Origin: Actinomycetes bacterium
GTDB lineage: Bacteria > Actinomycetota > Actinomycetes > S36-B12 > GCA-2699445
DNA: 20,086 bases
Direction: 5' to 3'
Assembly (NCBI GenBank): GCA_022600255.1
Contig: JAHZKU010000171.1
Span: forward strand, 1 to 20,086
The notes under the pieces were generated by a model. That model was not told the DNA's origin and did no database searches. It worked only from the letters and a program-made list of their open reading frames with translations. Made by a program: the position numbers and the translations under genes. Positions 10,421-18,871 of this stretch are shown one piece after another; position 1 is the stretch's first letter, and each line of letters begins with the position of its first letter.

Positions 10421-10435
10421 ATTACACTGGGTAGC
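10421..10435 (+). promoter_or_regulatory. Candidate BldD-binding box
   Basis: ATTACACTGGGTAGC matches the Streptomyces BldD consensus nTnACnC(A/T)GnGTnAn, as I recall it, at 8 of 9 fixed positions; only the last A is G. It lies about 180 bp before bldD and about 120 bp before pyrR. BldD represses its own gene in Streptomyces, so autoregulation is plausible. It also sits just upstream of the possible pyr promoter. Confidence 0.45.
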
Positions 10436-10545
10436 GGAGACTGCAAGGAGTCTTCGATAGCTGTTAGGTCACTTCAGCCTGGCTAAGACTTGGATGCGAT
10501 TGCTCCCGGCAAACACAAAGTGTGATGCATCCCGCTAGAAGGGTC

Positions 10546-10576
10546 TTGGACAAGCCTAGGGGTGACTACATAACGT
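10546..10576 (+). promoter_or_regulatory. Possible bldD promoter
   Basis: TTGGACA at 10546-10552 resembles a -35 element and TAACGT at 10571-10576 fits the -10 pattern TAnnnT, with 18-19 bp between them. The predicted start of transcription would fall at about 10583, inside the 20-bp palindrome. This is a sequence match only. Confidence 0.35.
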
Positions 10577-10580
10577 AGAT

Positions 10581-10600
10581 GTAGCCAAACATTTGGCTAC
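10581..10600. promoter_or_regulatory. 20-bp perfect inverted repeat before bldD
   Basis: Arms GTAGCCAAA (10581-10589) and TTTGGCTAC (10592-10600) are perfect 9-bp inverted repeats around CA. The short centre and two-fold symmetry suit a dimeric repressor operator better than an RNA hairpin. It overlaps the predicted start of transcription and ends 6 bp before the ribosome binding site. It does not match the BldD consensus, so another regulator may act here. A second inverted repeat, CTACAT (10566-10571) and ATGTAG (10579-10584), overlaps its left arm. Confidence 0.6.
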
Positions 10601-10616
10601 TAGGACAGGAGTAGGG

Positions 10617-11108
10617 ATGGCTACTGATTACGCGCGTGCCCTCGGTGGACGACTTCGAGCGATACGCCAGCAGCAGGGCCTCTCCCTGCAGGGCGTTGAA
10701 GAAAAGTCGGGTGGCCGTTGGAAAGCCGTCGTCATTGGCTCATACGAACGCGGCGATCGCGCCGTGACAGTAGCCAAACTCGCTGAGCTCGCCGAGTTCT
10801 ATGGCGTCCCGGTCGCCGAGCTTCTTCCCGGTGGGATGGCCGGAGCCACGCTAGAGCCGCCAACCCAGATCGTTATTGACCTTGCCCAGTTGTCGCGGGT
10901 TCCTGCCGACAAGGCTGGTCCGTTGGCTCGATACGCTGCAGCCATTCAGACGCAGCGCGGCGATTACAACGGTCGCATCCTGTCGATTCGGGCGGACGAC
11001 TTGCGCACGCTGGCTGTCATTTACGATCAGCCCGCGGGCGTCCTCGCCGAAGAACTCATCGCTTGGGGCGTCCTGAACCCGGAGGCACGTACTGCGGTCG
11101 GTAGCTGA
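10617..11108 (+). CDS. bldD: BldD developmental regulator, cyclic-di-GMP-responsive
   Basis: DNA-binding repressor that in Streptomyces holds back sporulation genes when bound to cyclic-di-GMP. The 163-residue product has an N-terminal XRE-type helix-turn-helix (about 9-70; LRAIRQQQGLSLQGVEEKS, GSYERGDRAVTV) and a C-terminal domain with the ligand motif RGD (114-116), eight residues, then RADD (125-128). Numbering is the same as in S. coelicolor, where the second part is RQDD; the relaxed pattern RxD-x8-RxxD is kept. I chose the ATG at 10617, with AGGAG 5 bases upstream; an in-frame TTG at 10593 lies inside the palindrome and is unlikely. Only plus-strand gene in the window, divergent from pyrR as in Streptomyces. 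Confidence 0.95.
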   Translation: MATDYARALGGRLRAIRQQQGLSLQGVEEKSGGRWKAVVIGSYERGDRAVTVAKLAELAEFYGVPVAELLPGGMAGATLEPPTQIVIDLAQLSRVPADKAGPLARYAAAIQTQRGDYNGRILSIRADDLRTLAVIYDQPAGVLAEELIAWGVLNPEARTAVGS

Positions 11109-11118
11109 CCCTAGTCAG
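11105..11118. other. Small inverted repeat spanning the convergent bldD and pyk stop codons
   Basis: CTGAC (11105-11109) and GTCAG (11114-11118) flank CCTA. The bldD TGA and the pyk TAG are only 2 bp apart and both lie within it. A 5-bp stem is too weak, and lacks a T-run, to be called a terminator with confidence. Confidence 0.3.
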
Positions 11119-12538
11119 GCAACCAGCCGTGTCCCATTTCGTGGACACGCATCCCATTGGTTGTTCCCGGCAGGCCCGGTGGCACCCCGGCCACAATCAC
11201 CACACGGTCGCCTCTGCGGGCGCGTCGGATGTCCAGCAGGGCCGAGTCAACGGTTTTCACGAGGTCATCGGTTTGCTGCACGTTGGGTGCCAGAAATGTC
11301 TCGACCCCCCAGACGAGCGCCAACTTGCTGCGCACGGACGGGTTTGGCGTAAACGCCAGCAGCGGAATCGCCGGCCGGTGCCGGGCGATTAGCCGAGCAG
11401 TAGAGCCAGTTTCGGTGAAGGCAATCACATACTTAGCGTGGACAGAGTCCGCCACATCCACCGCCGCCCGAGTCATGGCGCGGGCGGTCGAGCCATGGTG
11501 GTCGCGGGGCATGGCCGGGATTCGCTCCAGCGCCAACTCCTCAACGTGACTGATGATCTTACTCATCGTGGTCACTACCAGGGGCGGGTGTTCCCCAACG
11601 CTGGTCTCTGCTGAGAGCATCAACGCGTCGGCACCATCTAACACCGCGTTGGCCACATCGGAAGCTTCCGCACGAGTGGGTCGACTGTCGGTGGTCATCG
11701 AGTCCAGCATCTGGGTTGCCACGATAACGGGCTTGGCGGCGCGCCGACACAGGTCGATCGCACGCTTCTGCTCCAGCGGCACCTCCTCCAGTGGCAACTC
11801 AACGCCCAGGTCGCCCCTGGCCACCATGACCCCATTAAACGCGGCCACAATCTCTGGCAGAGCCTTGATCGCTTCCGGCTTCTCCACCTTGGCCAAGACC
11901 GGCATCCGGCGTCCCTCGGAGTCCATGACCTCGTGAACTCGATCGATGTCACTGGCCCGGCGGACAAACGACAGCGCAACCATATCCACGCCGGTTCGGA
12001 CCGCCCAACGCAGGTCGGTCACGTCCTTTTCCGTCAGGGCCGGTGAACTGACGGCAACACCGGGTAGGTTCAGGCCTTTGTGGTTAGACACCCAGCCCGG
12101 AACCACCACCTTGGTGACGACGTCCGCGCCCGCAACGTCGATGACCTCAAGCGCAACCTTGCCGTCGTCCACCAAGATGGGGTTACCCACCAGCACGTCT
12201 TCTGGCAACCCGGCATATGTTGTGCTCACCCGGTCTGCGGTTCCCATTTCGGGGTCGGTGGTGATAGTGAATGTCGCACCCTCATCTAGGTGCACCGGCC
12301 CCGACGCAAACATCCCCAGCCGAATCTTAGGCCCTTGCAAGTCGGCCAGAATGCCAACTCCGCGCCCGGTCTCGTCCCCGGCCCGGCGAATCAGTTCGTA
12401 GATCTGTTCGTGATCGGCATGGGTGCCGTGAGACAGGTTGAGTCGGGCGACGTCCATCCCGGCATCCACAAGGCTGAGAACGCGGTCGTAGGTGGCGGTC
12501 GCCGGGCCCATGGTGCAGACAATCTTAGCGCGGCGCAT
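11111..12538 (-). CDS. pyk: Pyruvate kinase
   Basis: Final glycolytic step: phosphoenolpyruvate plus ADP gives pyruvate and ATP. The 475-residue product is of normal length. Visible motifs are RRAKIVCTMGPAT at the N-terminus, DVARLNLSHG, the active-site region KVEKPEAI followed by MVARGDLGVELP, VIVATQMLDSM and TRAEASDVANAVLDGADALMLSAET. The C-terminal regulatory domain follows (YVIAFTETGSTARLIARHRP). I chose the ATG at 12538 because relatives begin MRRAKIV; a GTG two codons upstream is the alternative. It lies 51 bp after gltD on the same strand and may be co-transcribed with gltBD. Confidence 0.97.
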   Translation of the reverse strand: MRRAKIVCTMGPATATYDRVLSLVDAGMDVARLNLSHGTHADHEQIYELIRRAGDETGRGVGILADLQGPKIRLGMFASGPVHLDEGATFTITTDPEMGTADRVSTTYAGLPEDVLVGNPILVDDGKVALEVIDVAGADVVTKVVVPGWVSNHKGLNLPGVAVSSPALTEKDVTDLRWAVRTGVDMVALSFVRRASDIDRVHEVMDSEGRRMPVLAKVEKPEAIKALPEIVAAFNGVMVARGDLGVELPLEEVPLEQKRAIDLCRRAAKPVIVATQMLDSMTTDSRPTRAEASDVANAVLDGADALMLSAETSVGEHPPLVVTTMSKIISHVEELALERIPAMPRDHHGSTARAMTRAAVDVADSVHAKYVIAFTETGSTARLIARHRPAIPLLAFTPNPSVRSKLALVWGVETFLAPNVQQTDDLVKTVDSALLDIRRARRGDRVVIVAGVPPGLPGTTNGMRVHEMGHGWLPD

Positions 12539-12589
12539 GGTCACGACCCTACTGGCCAGAACAGGCCTGTCGCGAAGTGTAAGGACAAC

Positions 12590-14044
12590 CTAGACCGTTA
12601 CTTGCCGCGCAGAAGCCGGTATCGGCGCGGGCAGGTTCGTCGAACCGCTGAGGTATTCGTCCACCGAAGCAGCGGCAGCACGGCCCTCTGCGATCGCCCA
12701 AACGATCAGAGACTGGCCACGTCCGGCATCACCAGCGACAAAAACGCCCGGCACGTTGGACGCGTAGTCGTCGGAGCGAGACAGATTTCCACGTTCGTCC
12801 AGCGCTACGCCGAGTTGGCTGATCCAGTCGCCCTCTTCCACACCGGTAAATCCCATGGCAAGGAAGACGAAGTCGGCCGGGAGCACCCGCTCGCTACCAG
12901 CAACCGGCTGGAAGCCGGCATCAGTCATCTCGACCTCAACAATTTGCAGCCCCTTGAGACGGCCACTGCCATCATCGAGGAACTCCTGCGTGGAAACGGC
13001 GAACACTCGATCGCCGCCCTCTTCGTGAGCGCTTGAGACGCGATAAGTCATGGGGTAGGTGGGCCAGGGCTGATTCCCTGGTCGCGTGTCGGGCGGTGTC
13101 GGCATGATTTCCAGTTGAGCAATCGACGCGGCACCCTGTCGATGAGCGGTCCCCAGGCAGTCTGCGCCCGTGTCACCGCCACCGATGATGACAACGTGTT
13201 TGCCCTTCACATCGATGGCTGAGTGTTCGAAGTCGCCCGCCACGACGCGATTCGCCGGGGGGAGGTACTCCATCGCCTGATAAATGCCCGTCAAGCCCCG
13301 GCCCGGGACCGGCAGATCGCGCGCCTGGGTCGCACCCACCGCCAGCACTACTGCGTCGTAGCGAGCCCGCAGGTCGTCTGCACTGATGTCAACGCCAATG
13401 TCCACCCCGGGTCGGAAACGCACGCCTTCTGCTTCCATCTGTCGCAACCGACGGTCAAGATGGTGCTTTTCCATCTTGAACTCCGGGATGCCGTAGCGTA
13501 GCAGGCCGCCGATCCGGTCGTCGCGCTCATAGACGGCCACAGTATGGCCAGCGCGGGCCAACTGTTGCGCCGCGGCGAGTCCGGCCGGACCCGAGCCAAC
13601 AACGGCCACGGTCTTGCCCGATTGGCGCGCGGGCGGCTGTGGTGAGACCCAACCCGATTCCCAGGCCTTGTCGATGATGGAAACTTCCACCTGCTTGATG
13701 GTGACCGCTGGCTGGTTGATCGCGAGCACACAGGCGGTCTCACAGGGCGCGGGGCATAGCCGGCCCGTGAATTCAGGGAAGTTGTTGGTCGCATGTAGCC
13801 GTTCGCTGGCGACCCGCCAATCGTCGCGCCAGACCAGATCATTCCACTCCGGTATCAGGTTGCCCAGTGGGCAACCGTTGTGGCAGAACGGGATGCCACA
13901 GTCCATGCATCGACCCGCTTGGGCACGCAGCTTGTCGTCTTCGAAGTCTTCATAGACCTCGTTCCAGTCCATGATGCGAACATCGACAGGACGCCGCTTG
14001 GGCAGCTCCCGATCTAGCTTCAGGAATCCTCTTGGATCAGCCAC
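12590..14044 (-). CDS. gltD: Glutamate synthase small subunit
   Basis: NADPH-oxidising flavoprotein that passes electrons to GltB through iron-sulfur clusters. The 484-residue product has two N-terminal cysteine clusters (C46, C49, C54, C58 and C97, C101, C105), an FAD-binding GSGPAG (150-155) within VAVVGSGPAGLAAAQQLARA, the NADPH-binding VVIIGGGDTGADC, and the closing FVAGDAGRGQSLIVWAIAEGR motif. The start is a GTG at 14044 overlapping the last 8 bases of gltB, with GGAGG a few bases upstream, so it is coupled to gltB. Confidence 0.97.
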   Translation of the reverse strand: MADPRGFLKLDRELPKRRPVDVRIMDWNEVYEDFEDDKLRAQAGRCMDCGIPFCHNGCPLGNLIPEWNDLVWRDDWRVASERLHATNNFPEFTGRLCPAPCETACVLAINQPAVTIKQVEVSIIDKAWESGWVSPQPPARQSGKTVAVVGSGPAGLAAAQQLARAGHTVAVYERDDRIGGLLRYGIPEFKMEKHHLDRRLRQMEAEGVRFRPGVDIGVDISADDLRARYDAVVLAVGATQARDLPVPGRGLTGIYQAMEYLPPANRVVAGDFEHSAIDVKGKHVVIIGGGDTGADCLGTAHRQGAASIAQLEIMPTPPDTRPGNQPWPTYPMTYRVSSAHEEGGDRVFAVSTQEFLDDGSGRLKGLQIVEVEMTDAGFQPVAGSERVLPADFVFLAMGFTGVEEGDWISQLGVALDERGNLSRSDDYASNVPGVFVAGDAGRGQSLIVWAIAEGRAAAASVDEYLSGSTNLPAPIPASARQVTV

Positions 14045-17000
14045 GACTCGCCTCCATCACTGCCTCGATCGGATCCCGACCTTCTAGTTCTGCCTTGGCC
14101 TGGGCCGCCAAAACGCGCTTGTAGTCTGTTGGCATCACCTTTGAGAACCGGGCCAGGCTGTCCTGAGGGTTGGCAAGCAACTCCTCGGCGACAGCCGAAT
14201 CGGTCTCTTCCCCGTGCCGGCGGATCACATCGAGCAAGAACTCTCGATCGATGTCGTCCAACTCTTCCACGGCTACCATGCCGAGGTTGATGCGCTCAGG
14301 ATTAGCATCCAGCAAATACGCAACCCCACCGGACATACCGGCCGCAAAGTTGCGTCCGGTTTGACCCAAAACAATCACCCGGCCACCAGTCATGTACTCA
14401 CAGCCATGATCCCCGACTCCTTCGGCAACCGCGGTTGCTCCGGAGTTACGAACACAGAAGCGCTCACCGACGCGACCACGCAGGTAAATCTCGCCGCCGC
14501 TGGCCCCGTAGCCGATAACGTTGCCCGCGATGATGTTGTCCTCGGCAACCAGCGGTGCGCTGCGATCGGGGCGCACCACAATACGGCCACCAGACAGCCC
14601 TTTGCCGACGTAGTCGTTGGCATCGCCCTCAAGACGCAAGGTCACCCCGCTGGGCACAAAGGCACCGAACGACTGACCCGCGGACCCTAGGAAGGTGAGG
14701 TCTATGGTGCCGTCTGGTAGTCCGCTGCCGCCATGGACTCGACTGATCTCGGCCCCAAGCATGGTGCCGACAGTCCGGTTGACGTTGCGAATCTTGACTT
14801 GACCGCGCACCGGCTCGCCGTCCTTGATGGCAGGCAGACACATCGCGATCAGCTCATTGTCCAAGGCGTGCTGGAGTCCGTGGTCCTGTTCCACCACTTG
14901 GTGGCGGGGGTGCGCCACATCTGGGACATGCAGAATCGGACTCAAGTCCAAATCGTGCGCTTTCCAGTGTTCGACCGCCGACGCCATGTTGAGTGACTCT
15001 GCATGACCGATCGCTTCCTCCAAGCTGCGGAAACCGAGCATGGCTAGGTACTCGCGGACCTCTTCGGCAACGAATTCGAAGAAGTTCACGACATTGTCAG
15101 CTTGACCGGTGAAGCGATCCCGCAGGACCGGGTTCTGGGTTGCAATCCCAACCGGGCAAGTGTCCAAGTGACACACACGCATCATGACGCAGCCCATCAC
15201 CACCAACGGCGCTGAGGAGAATCCGTACTCTTCGGCTCCCAGTAGGGCCGCTACGATCACGTCGCGACCGGTCTTCAGTTGGCCGTCAGTCTGGACGACC
15301 ACCCGATCACGCAACCCGTTCAACAGCAGAGTCTGTTGAGTCTCGGCCAAGCCTAGTTCCCAAGGGGCGCCAGCGTGCTTGAGCGAAGTCAGCGGTGCCG
15401 CCCCGGTGCCACCATCGTGTCCGGAAATCAAGATGACGTCGGCGTGCGCCTTGCTGACACCGGCCGCAACCGTTCCGACGCCGACTTCGGCCACCAACTT
15501 CACATGAATCCGCGCCTTGTTGTTGGCATTCTTCAAATCGTGGATCAGCTGTGCCAGGTCCTCGATCGAGTAGATGTCGTGGTGTGGGGGTGGTGAGATC
15601 AAGCCGACGCCGGGGGTGGAATGCCGAGTCTTGGCGACCCAGGGATACACCTTATGACCTGGTAGCTGGCCACCTTCGCCTGGCTTAGCGCCTTGGGCCA
15701 TCTTGATCTGGATGTCGTCGGCATTCACCAGATATTCGCTGGTGACGCCGAAGCGACCAGATGCGACCTGTTTGATGGCCGAGCGCTCACTGTCTCCGTT
15801 GGGCAGGGGTAGGAAGCGATCCGGATCCTCCCCACCCTCACCGGTGTTGGATTTGCCACCGAGTCGGTTCATCGCGATCGCGAGTGTCCGGTGCGCTTCG
15901 GAGGAAATGGAGCCATACGACATAGCGCCGGTGCTGAACCGCTTCACGATCTCGCTGGCCGGCTCCACCTCATCAAGTGGCACCGGCGGACGCAGTCCCT
16001 CGCGCAGCTCGAAGAGGCCGCGCAGAGTCATGAGTCGCTGCGACTGATCGTTCACGGCTTGGGAGTACTGCCGGAAGATGTCGGAGCGCTTCTCCGCGGT
16101 GGAGTGCTGTAAACGGAAGACAGTTTCCGGGTCAAAAAGGTGGGGTTCCCCTTCTCGACGCCACTGGTACTCCCCGCCAACGGTTAAGCGGCGGTGCGCT
16201 GGGGATACCCCTGAAGGCGGATAGGCCACCTTGTGGCGACGGGCCACCTCTTCAGCAATCACGTCCAACCCAATACCGCCGAGCTTGGACGTGGTGCCGG
16301 TGAAGTACTGATCCACCAGTTCAGCTGATAGACCAATCGCTTCAAAGATTTGTGCGCCACAGTAGGACGACACGGTAGAAACGCCCATCTTGGACATCAC
16401 TTTGAGCACCCCGTTGCCGAGGGACTGCACTAGGTTCTGGACAGCAACCTCCGGCTTGATGTCGCCGAGGACACCCCTGCGGGCGAGGTTCTCCACGGTC
16501 TCCATCGCGAGGTAGGGGTTCACGGCGGCCGCGCCATACCCGATCAACAGCGCGACATGATGCACCTCGCGCACGTCGCCGGCCTCCACGATCAAGCCGA
16601 CCATGGTGCGGGTCTTCTCCCGGACAAGATGGTGGTGCACTGCGGAGGTCAGGAGCAGAGACGGGATCGGTGCCTGCTCAGCATTGGATTCGCGATCCGA
16701 TAGAACAATAAATCGCTTCCCCTGGCGGATGAGTGCATCCACCTCACGACAAATCTCGTTGAGGCGCCGGTGCAGGCCCTCTCCACCACTGCTAACCCGG
16801 TACAGGCCCGAAACGCGCGCGCTGGACAGACCGGTCTCGCCACCTTCCGCATCAATGTGCAGGATCTTGGCCAAGTCATCGTTGTCGATGACCGGGAACG
16901 GCAACTGCAGTTGCCGGGAGGCACCCTTACCCGGCTCGAGCAGGTTGCTTTCGGGGCCTATGGAGGTTCCCAACGACGTCACGATCTTTTCTCTGATCGC

Positions 17001-18560
17001 ATCCAACGGTGGGTTGGTGACCTGGGCGAAGAGTTGTGAGAAGTAGTCGAACAGGAGCCTGGGGCGGTCACTGATCGCGGCGATCGGCGTGTCCGTACCC
17101 ATGGATCCGATGGGTTCGGCCCCGCTCACCGCCATGGGCGACAGCAGCAACCGCAGTTCTTCTTCGGTATAGCCGAAGGTCTGTTGCCGGCGCAGCACGG
17201 ACTCTCGGGTGTAGACCACGTGCTCACGCTCCGGGAGGTCATCCAACCGAATCAACACGGAGTCCAACCACTCCTGGTACGGCTCTTGGCCAGCCAAGTC
17301 GGCCTTGATTTCGTCATCCTCTAGGATGCGACCGGCCACGGTATCCACCAGGAACATCCGGCCTGGCTGCAGCCGTCCCTTTCGGACGATTGTGCTGGGA
17401 TCCAGCTCCAGTACGCCTGATTCGGACGCCAGCACTACCAAGCCATCGTCGGTCACCCAGAACCGGCCCGGTCGCAGACCATTGCGGTCCAGCACGGCAC
17501 CAATCAAGGTGCCGTCCGTGAAGGAGACGTTGGCCGGGCCGTCCCAAGGCTCCATCAACGTGGAGTGGTACTCGTAGAACGCGCGCCGCGCGGCGTCCAT
17601 CTCAGTGTGGTTTTCCCATGCTTCGGGAATCATCATCAAGACGGCGTGTGGCAGGCTGCGCCCGCCCAAATGGAGCAGTTCCAGCACTTCATCGAACGAG
17701 GCCGAGTCACTTGCTCCTGGCGTGCAGATCGGGGAGAGATTGCTGATGTCGCCAGGAATCAGCTTTGAGGTCAGCATCGCTTCGCGGGCACGCATCCAGT
17801 TGCGGTTGCCCATCACGGTGTTGATCTCGCCGTTGTGGGCGATCAGTCGGTAAGGATGAGCCAAGGGCCAGCTTGGGAACGTGTTAGTGGAAAAACGGGA
17901 ATGCACCAAGCCCACACGCGACACGTATCGCGGATCGGACAGGTCCGGGTAGAACGGCTCCAGTTGCCCGGTCGTGAGCATGCCCTTGTAGACAATCGTG
18001 CGACAGGACAAGGACGCGAAATAGACGTCGGCCGACAACTCAGCGCGCTTGCGCAGTCGATACGCGAACCGGTCCAGCTCTAGGCCGCTGACGTCGGCGT
18101 TCACATGAGCGACAAACAGTTGCCGGAAGTTCGGCATCACGCTACGCGCGGTGCGACCCACGAGTTCCGGTTGGACTGGCACGTCGCGCCACCCGAGAAC
18201 CTCAAGATCCTCTTGCGCTGCGATCTCTTCGATCCGACCCATCGCTTCGACGAGTTCGTCTGGTCGGGCTGGCAAGAATGCGGTACCCACGCAATAGTGC
18301 TCTGCAGCGGGTAGTTCAAAATCCACCGACTCCCGCAGTAGTCGATCCGGGACGCCGGTGAGGATGCCGGCTCCGTCACCGCTGTCGGGTTCAGAGCCCG
18401 AAGCCCCACGGTGCTCCAAATTGTGCAGCGCGGTCAACGCCTTCTCGACGATGTCGTGGCTAGGAATGCCGGTCAAGGTGGCAACGAACGCTACACCGCA
18501 GTTGTCGTGTTCACGAGTTGGGTCGTACAGGCCTTGTTTCGGGGGGATTGCGGTTTTCAC
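14037..18560 (-). CDS. gltB: Glutamate synthase large subunit
   Basis: Transfers the amide of glutamine to 2-oxoglutarate to make glutamate. With the GTG start at 18560 the product is 1507 residues, the family size. Order: propeptide of 20 residues, catalytic Cys21 in EHDNCGVAF, class II amidotransferase domain (HSRFSTNTFPSWPLAHPYR), central domain, FMN-binding synthase domain (GEGGEDPDRF; LISGHDGGTGAAPLTSLKH), the 3Fe-4S cysteines in CHLDTCPVGIATQNP near residue 1130, and a C-terminal beta-helix domain (GGEIYLRGRVGERFCVRNSG). I chose GTG at 18560 because GGAGG lies 5 bases before it and relatives begin shortly before 'QGLYDP'. An ATG at 18572 would sit on that site, and the open frame up to 18842 has no family resemblance. 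Confidence 0.97.
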   Translation of the reverse strand: MKTAIPPKQGLYDPTREHDNCGVAFVATLTGIPSHDIVEKALTALHNLEHRGASGSEPDSGDGAGILTGVPDRLLRESVDFELPAAEHYCVGTAFLPARPDELVEAMGRIEEIAAQEDLEVLGWRDVPVQPELVGRTARSVMPNFRQLFVAHVNADVSGLELDRFAYRLRKRAELSADVYFASLSCRTIVYKGMLTTGQLEPFYPDLSDPRYVSRVGLVHSRFSTNTFPSWPLAHPYRLIAHNGEINTVMGNRNWMRAREAMLTSKLIPGDISNLSPICTPGASDSASFDEVLELLHLGGRSLPHAVLMMIPEAWENHTEMDAARRAFYEYHSTLMEPWDGPANVSFTDGTLIGAVLDRNGLRPGRFWVTDDGLVVLASESGVLELDPSTIVRKGRLQPGRMFLVDTVAGRILEDDEIKADLAGQEPYQEWLDSVLIRLDDLPEREHVVYTRESVLRRQQTFGYTEEELRLLLSPMAVSGAEPIGSMGTDTPIAAISDRPRLLFDYFSQLFAQVTNPPLDAIREKIVTSLGTSIGPESNLLEPGKGASRQLQLPFPVIDNDDLAKILHIDAEGGETGLSSARVSGLYRVSSGGEGLHRRLNEICREVDALIRQGKRFIVLSDRESNAEQAPIPSLLLTSAVHHHLVREKTRTMVGLIVEAGDVREVHHVALLIGYGAAAVNPYLAMETVENLARRGVLGDIKPEVAVQNLVQSLGNGVLKVMSKMGVSTVSSYCGAQIFEAIGLSAELVDQYFTGTTSKLGGIGLDVIAEEVARRHKVAYPPSGVSPAHRRLTVGGEYQWRREGEPHLFDPETVFRLQHSTAEKRSDIFRQYSQAVNDQSQRLMTLRGLFELREGLRPPVPLDEVEPASEIVKRFSTGAMSYGSISSEAHRTLAIAMNRLGGKSNTGEGGEDPDRFLPLPNGDSERSAIKQVASGRFGVTSEYLVNADDIQIKMAQGAKPGEGGQLPGHKVYPWVAKTRHSTPGVGLISPPPHHDIYSIEDLAQLIHDLKNANNKARIHVKLVAEVGVGTVAAGVSKAHADVILISGHDGGTGAAPLTSLKHAGAPWELGLAETQQTLLLNGLRDRVVVQTDGQLKTGRDVIVAALLGAEEYGFSSAPLVVMGCVMMRVCHLDTCPVGIATQNPVLRDRFTGQADNVVNFFEFVAEEVREYLAMLGFRSLEEAIGHAESLNMASAVEHWKAHDLDLSPILHVPDVAHPRHQVVEQDHGLQHALDNELIAMCLPAIKDGEPVRGQVKIRNVNRTVGTMLGAEISRVHGGSGLPDGTIDLTFLGSAGQSFGAFVPSGVTLRLEGDANDYVGKGLSGGRIVVRPDRSAPLVAEDNIIAGNVIGYGASGGEIYLRGRVGERFCVRNSGATAVAEGVGDHGCEYMTGGRVIVLGQTGRNFAAGMSGGVAYLLDANPERINLGMVAVEELDDIDREFLLDVIRRHGEETDSAVAEELLANPQDSLARFSKVMPTDYKRVLAAQAKAELEGRDPIEAVMEASRG

Positions 18561-18871
18561 GTCCACCTCCATCAATATCGTGGTGAGCTGGGGCTCAGTT
18601 GTGCCCCCAGCGGGTTTGCAACGGGGCCGAACCCGGCGATCCGTTGCGCTTTCTCGATCTCGTAGCTGCTTCTCTGCTGTTCGGCCATCCGGCTTCATCT
18701 GAGCCGGAATGTTTGTCAGGTGTTCCTCCGAGGATCTAGTTCTCCCGCGTCCTGCGGGCACGGCCGCGAACCGGCTCGAATCTACATCCGGTGAGCTAGC
18801 GGGGTTTGGGCAGCGCCAACCTGCAACCCGCAGTCTTGCCAAGAATATCGGATCGCCCTACATTCTCATAA
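18561..18871 (-). promoter_or_regulatory. gltB leader and promoter region, rich in inverted repeats
   Basis: A 311-bp stretch between lgt and gltB. The gltB frame stays open through it but does not resemble GltB. On the minus strand a -10-like TAGATT (18784-18779) has no good -35. Downstream are four inverted repeats: CCCGC / GCGGG (18744-18758), CCGGCT-N7-AGCCGG (18689-18707), CGGGTT-N13-AACCCG (18611-18635) and TGAGC-N4-GCTCA (18584-18597). I recognise no known riboswitch, and there is no T-run for a terminator after lgt. Confidence 0.4.

Larger units (their letters stand above)
10303..10616. other. Divergent regulatory region between pyrR and bldD
   Basis: A 314-bp stretch with no gene, the largest true control region in the window together with the gltB leader. 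From the pyrR side it contains the ribosome binding site, the PyrR-type hairpin, a possible pyr promoter, a BldD-box-like 15-mer, about 110 bp in which I see nothing convincing (roughly 10440-10545), then a possible bldD promoter and two overlapping inverted repeats just before the bldD ribosome binding site. Individual sites are listed separately. Confidence 0.8.

Noticed and set aside
10303..10446. N-terminal extension of PyrR by 48 codons
   Set aside because: It would translate through the regulatory hairpin; the ATG at 10302 has AAGGAG at ideal spacing and gives the normal PyrR length.
10512..10522. ACACAAAGTGT inverted repeat upstream of bldD
   Set aside because: Only 4-bp arms, and the centre does not fit the BldD consensus; too short to call.
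12552..12570. Adjacent palindromes CTGGCCAG and ACAGGCCTGT between gltD and pyk
   Set aside because: Short GGCC-centred palindromes are common at this base composition, and they form no strong hairpin or terminator.
18561..18842. N-terminal extension of GltB by about 94 codons
   Set aside because: The extension has no family resemblance, and a good ribosome binding site supports the GTG at 18560, 20 codons before the catalytic Cys.
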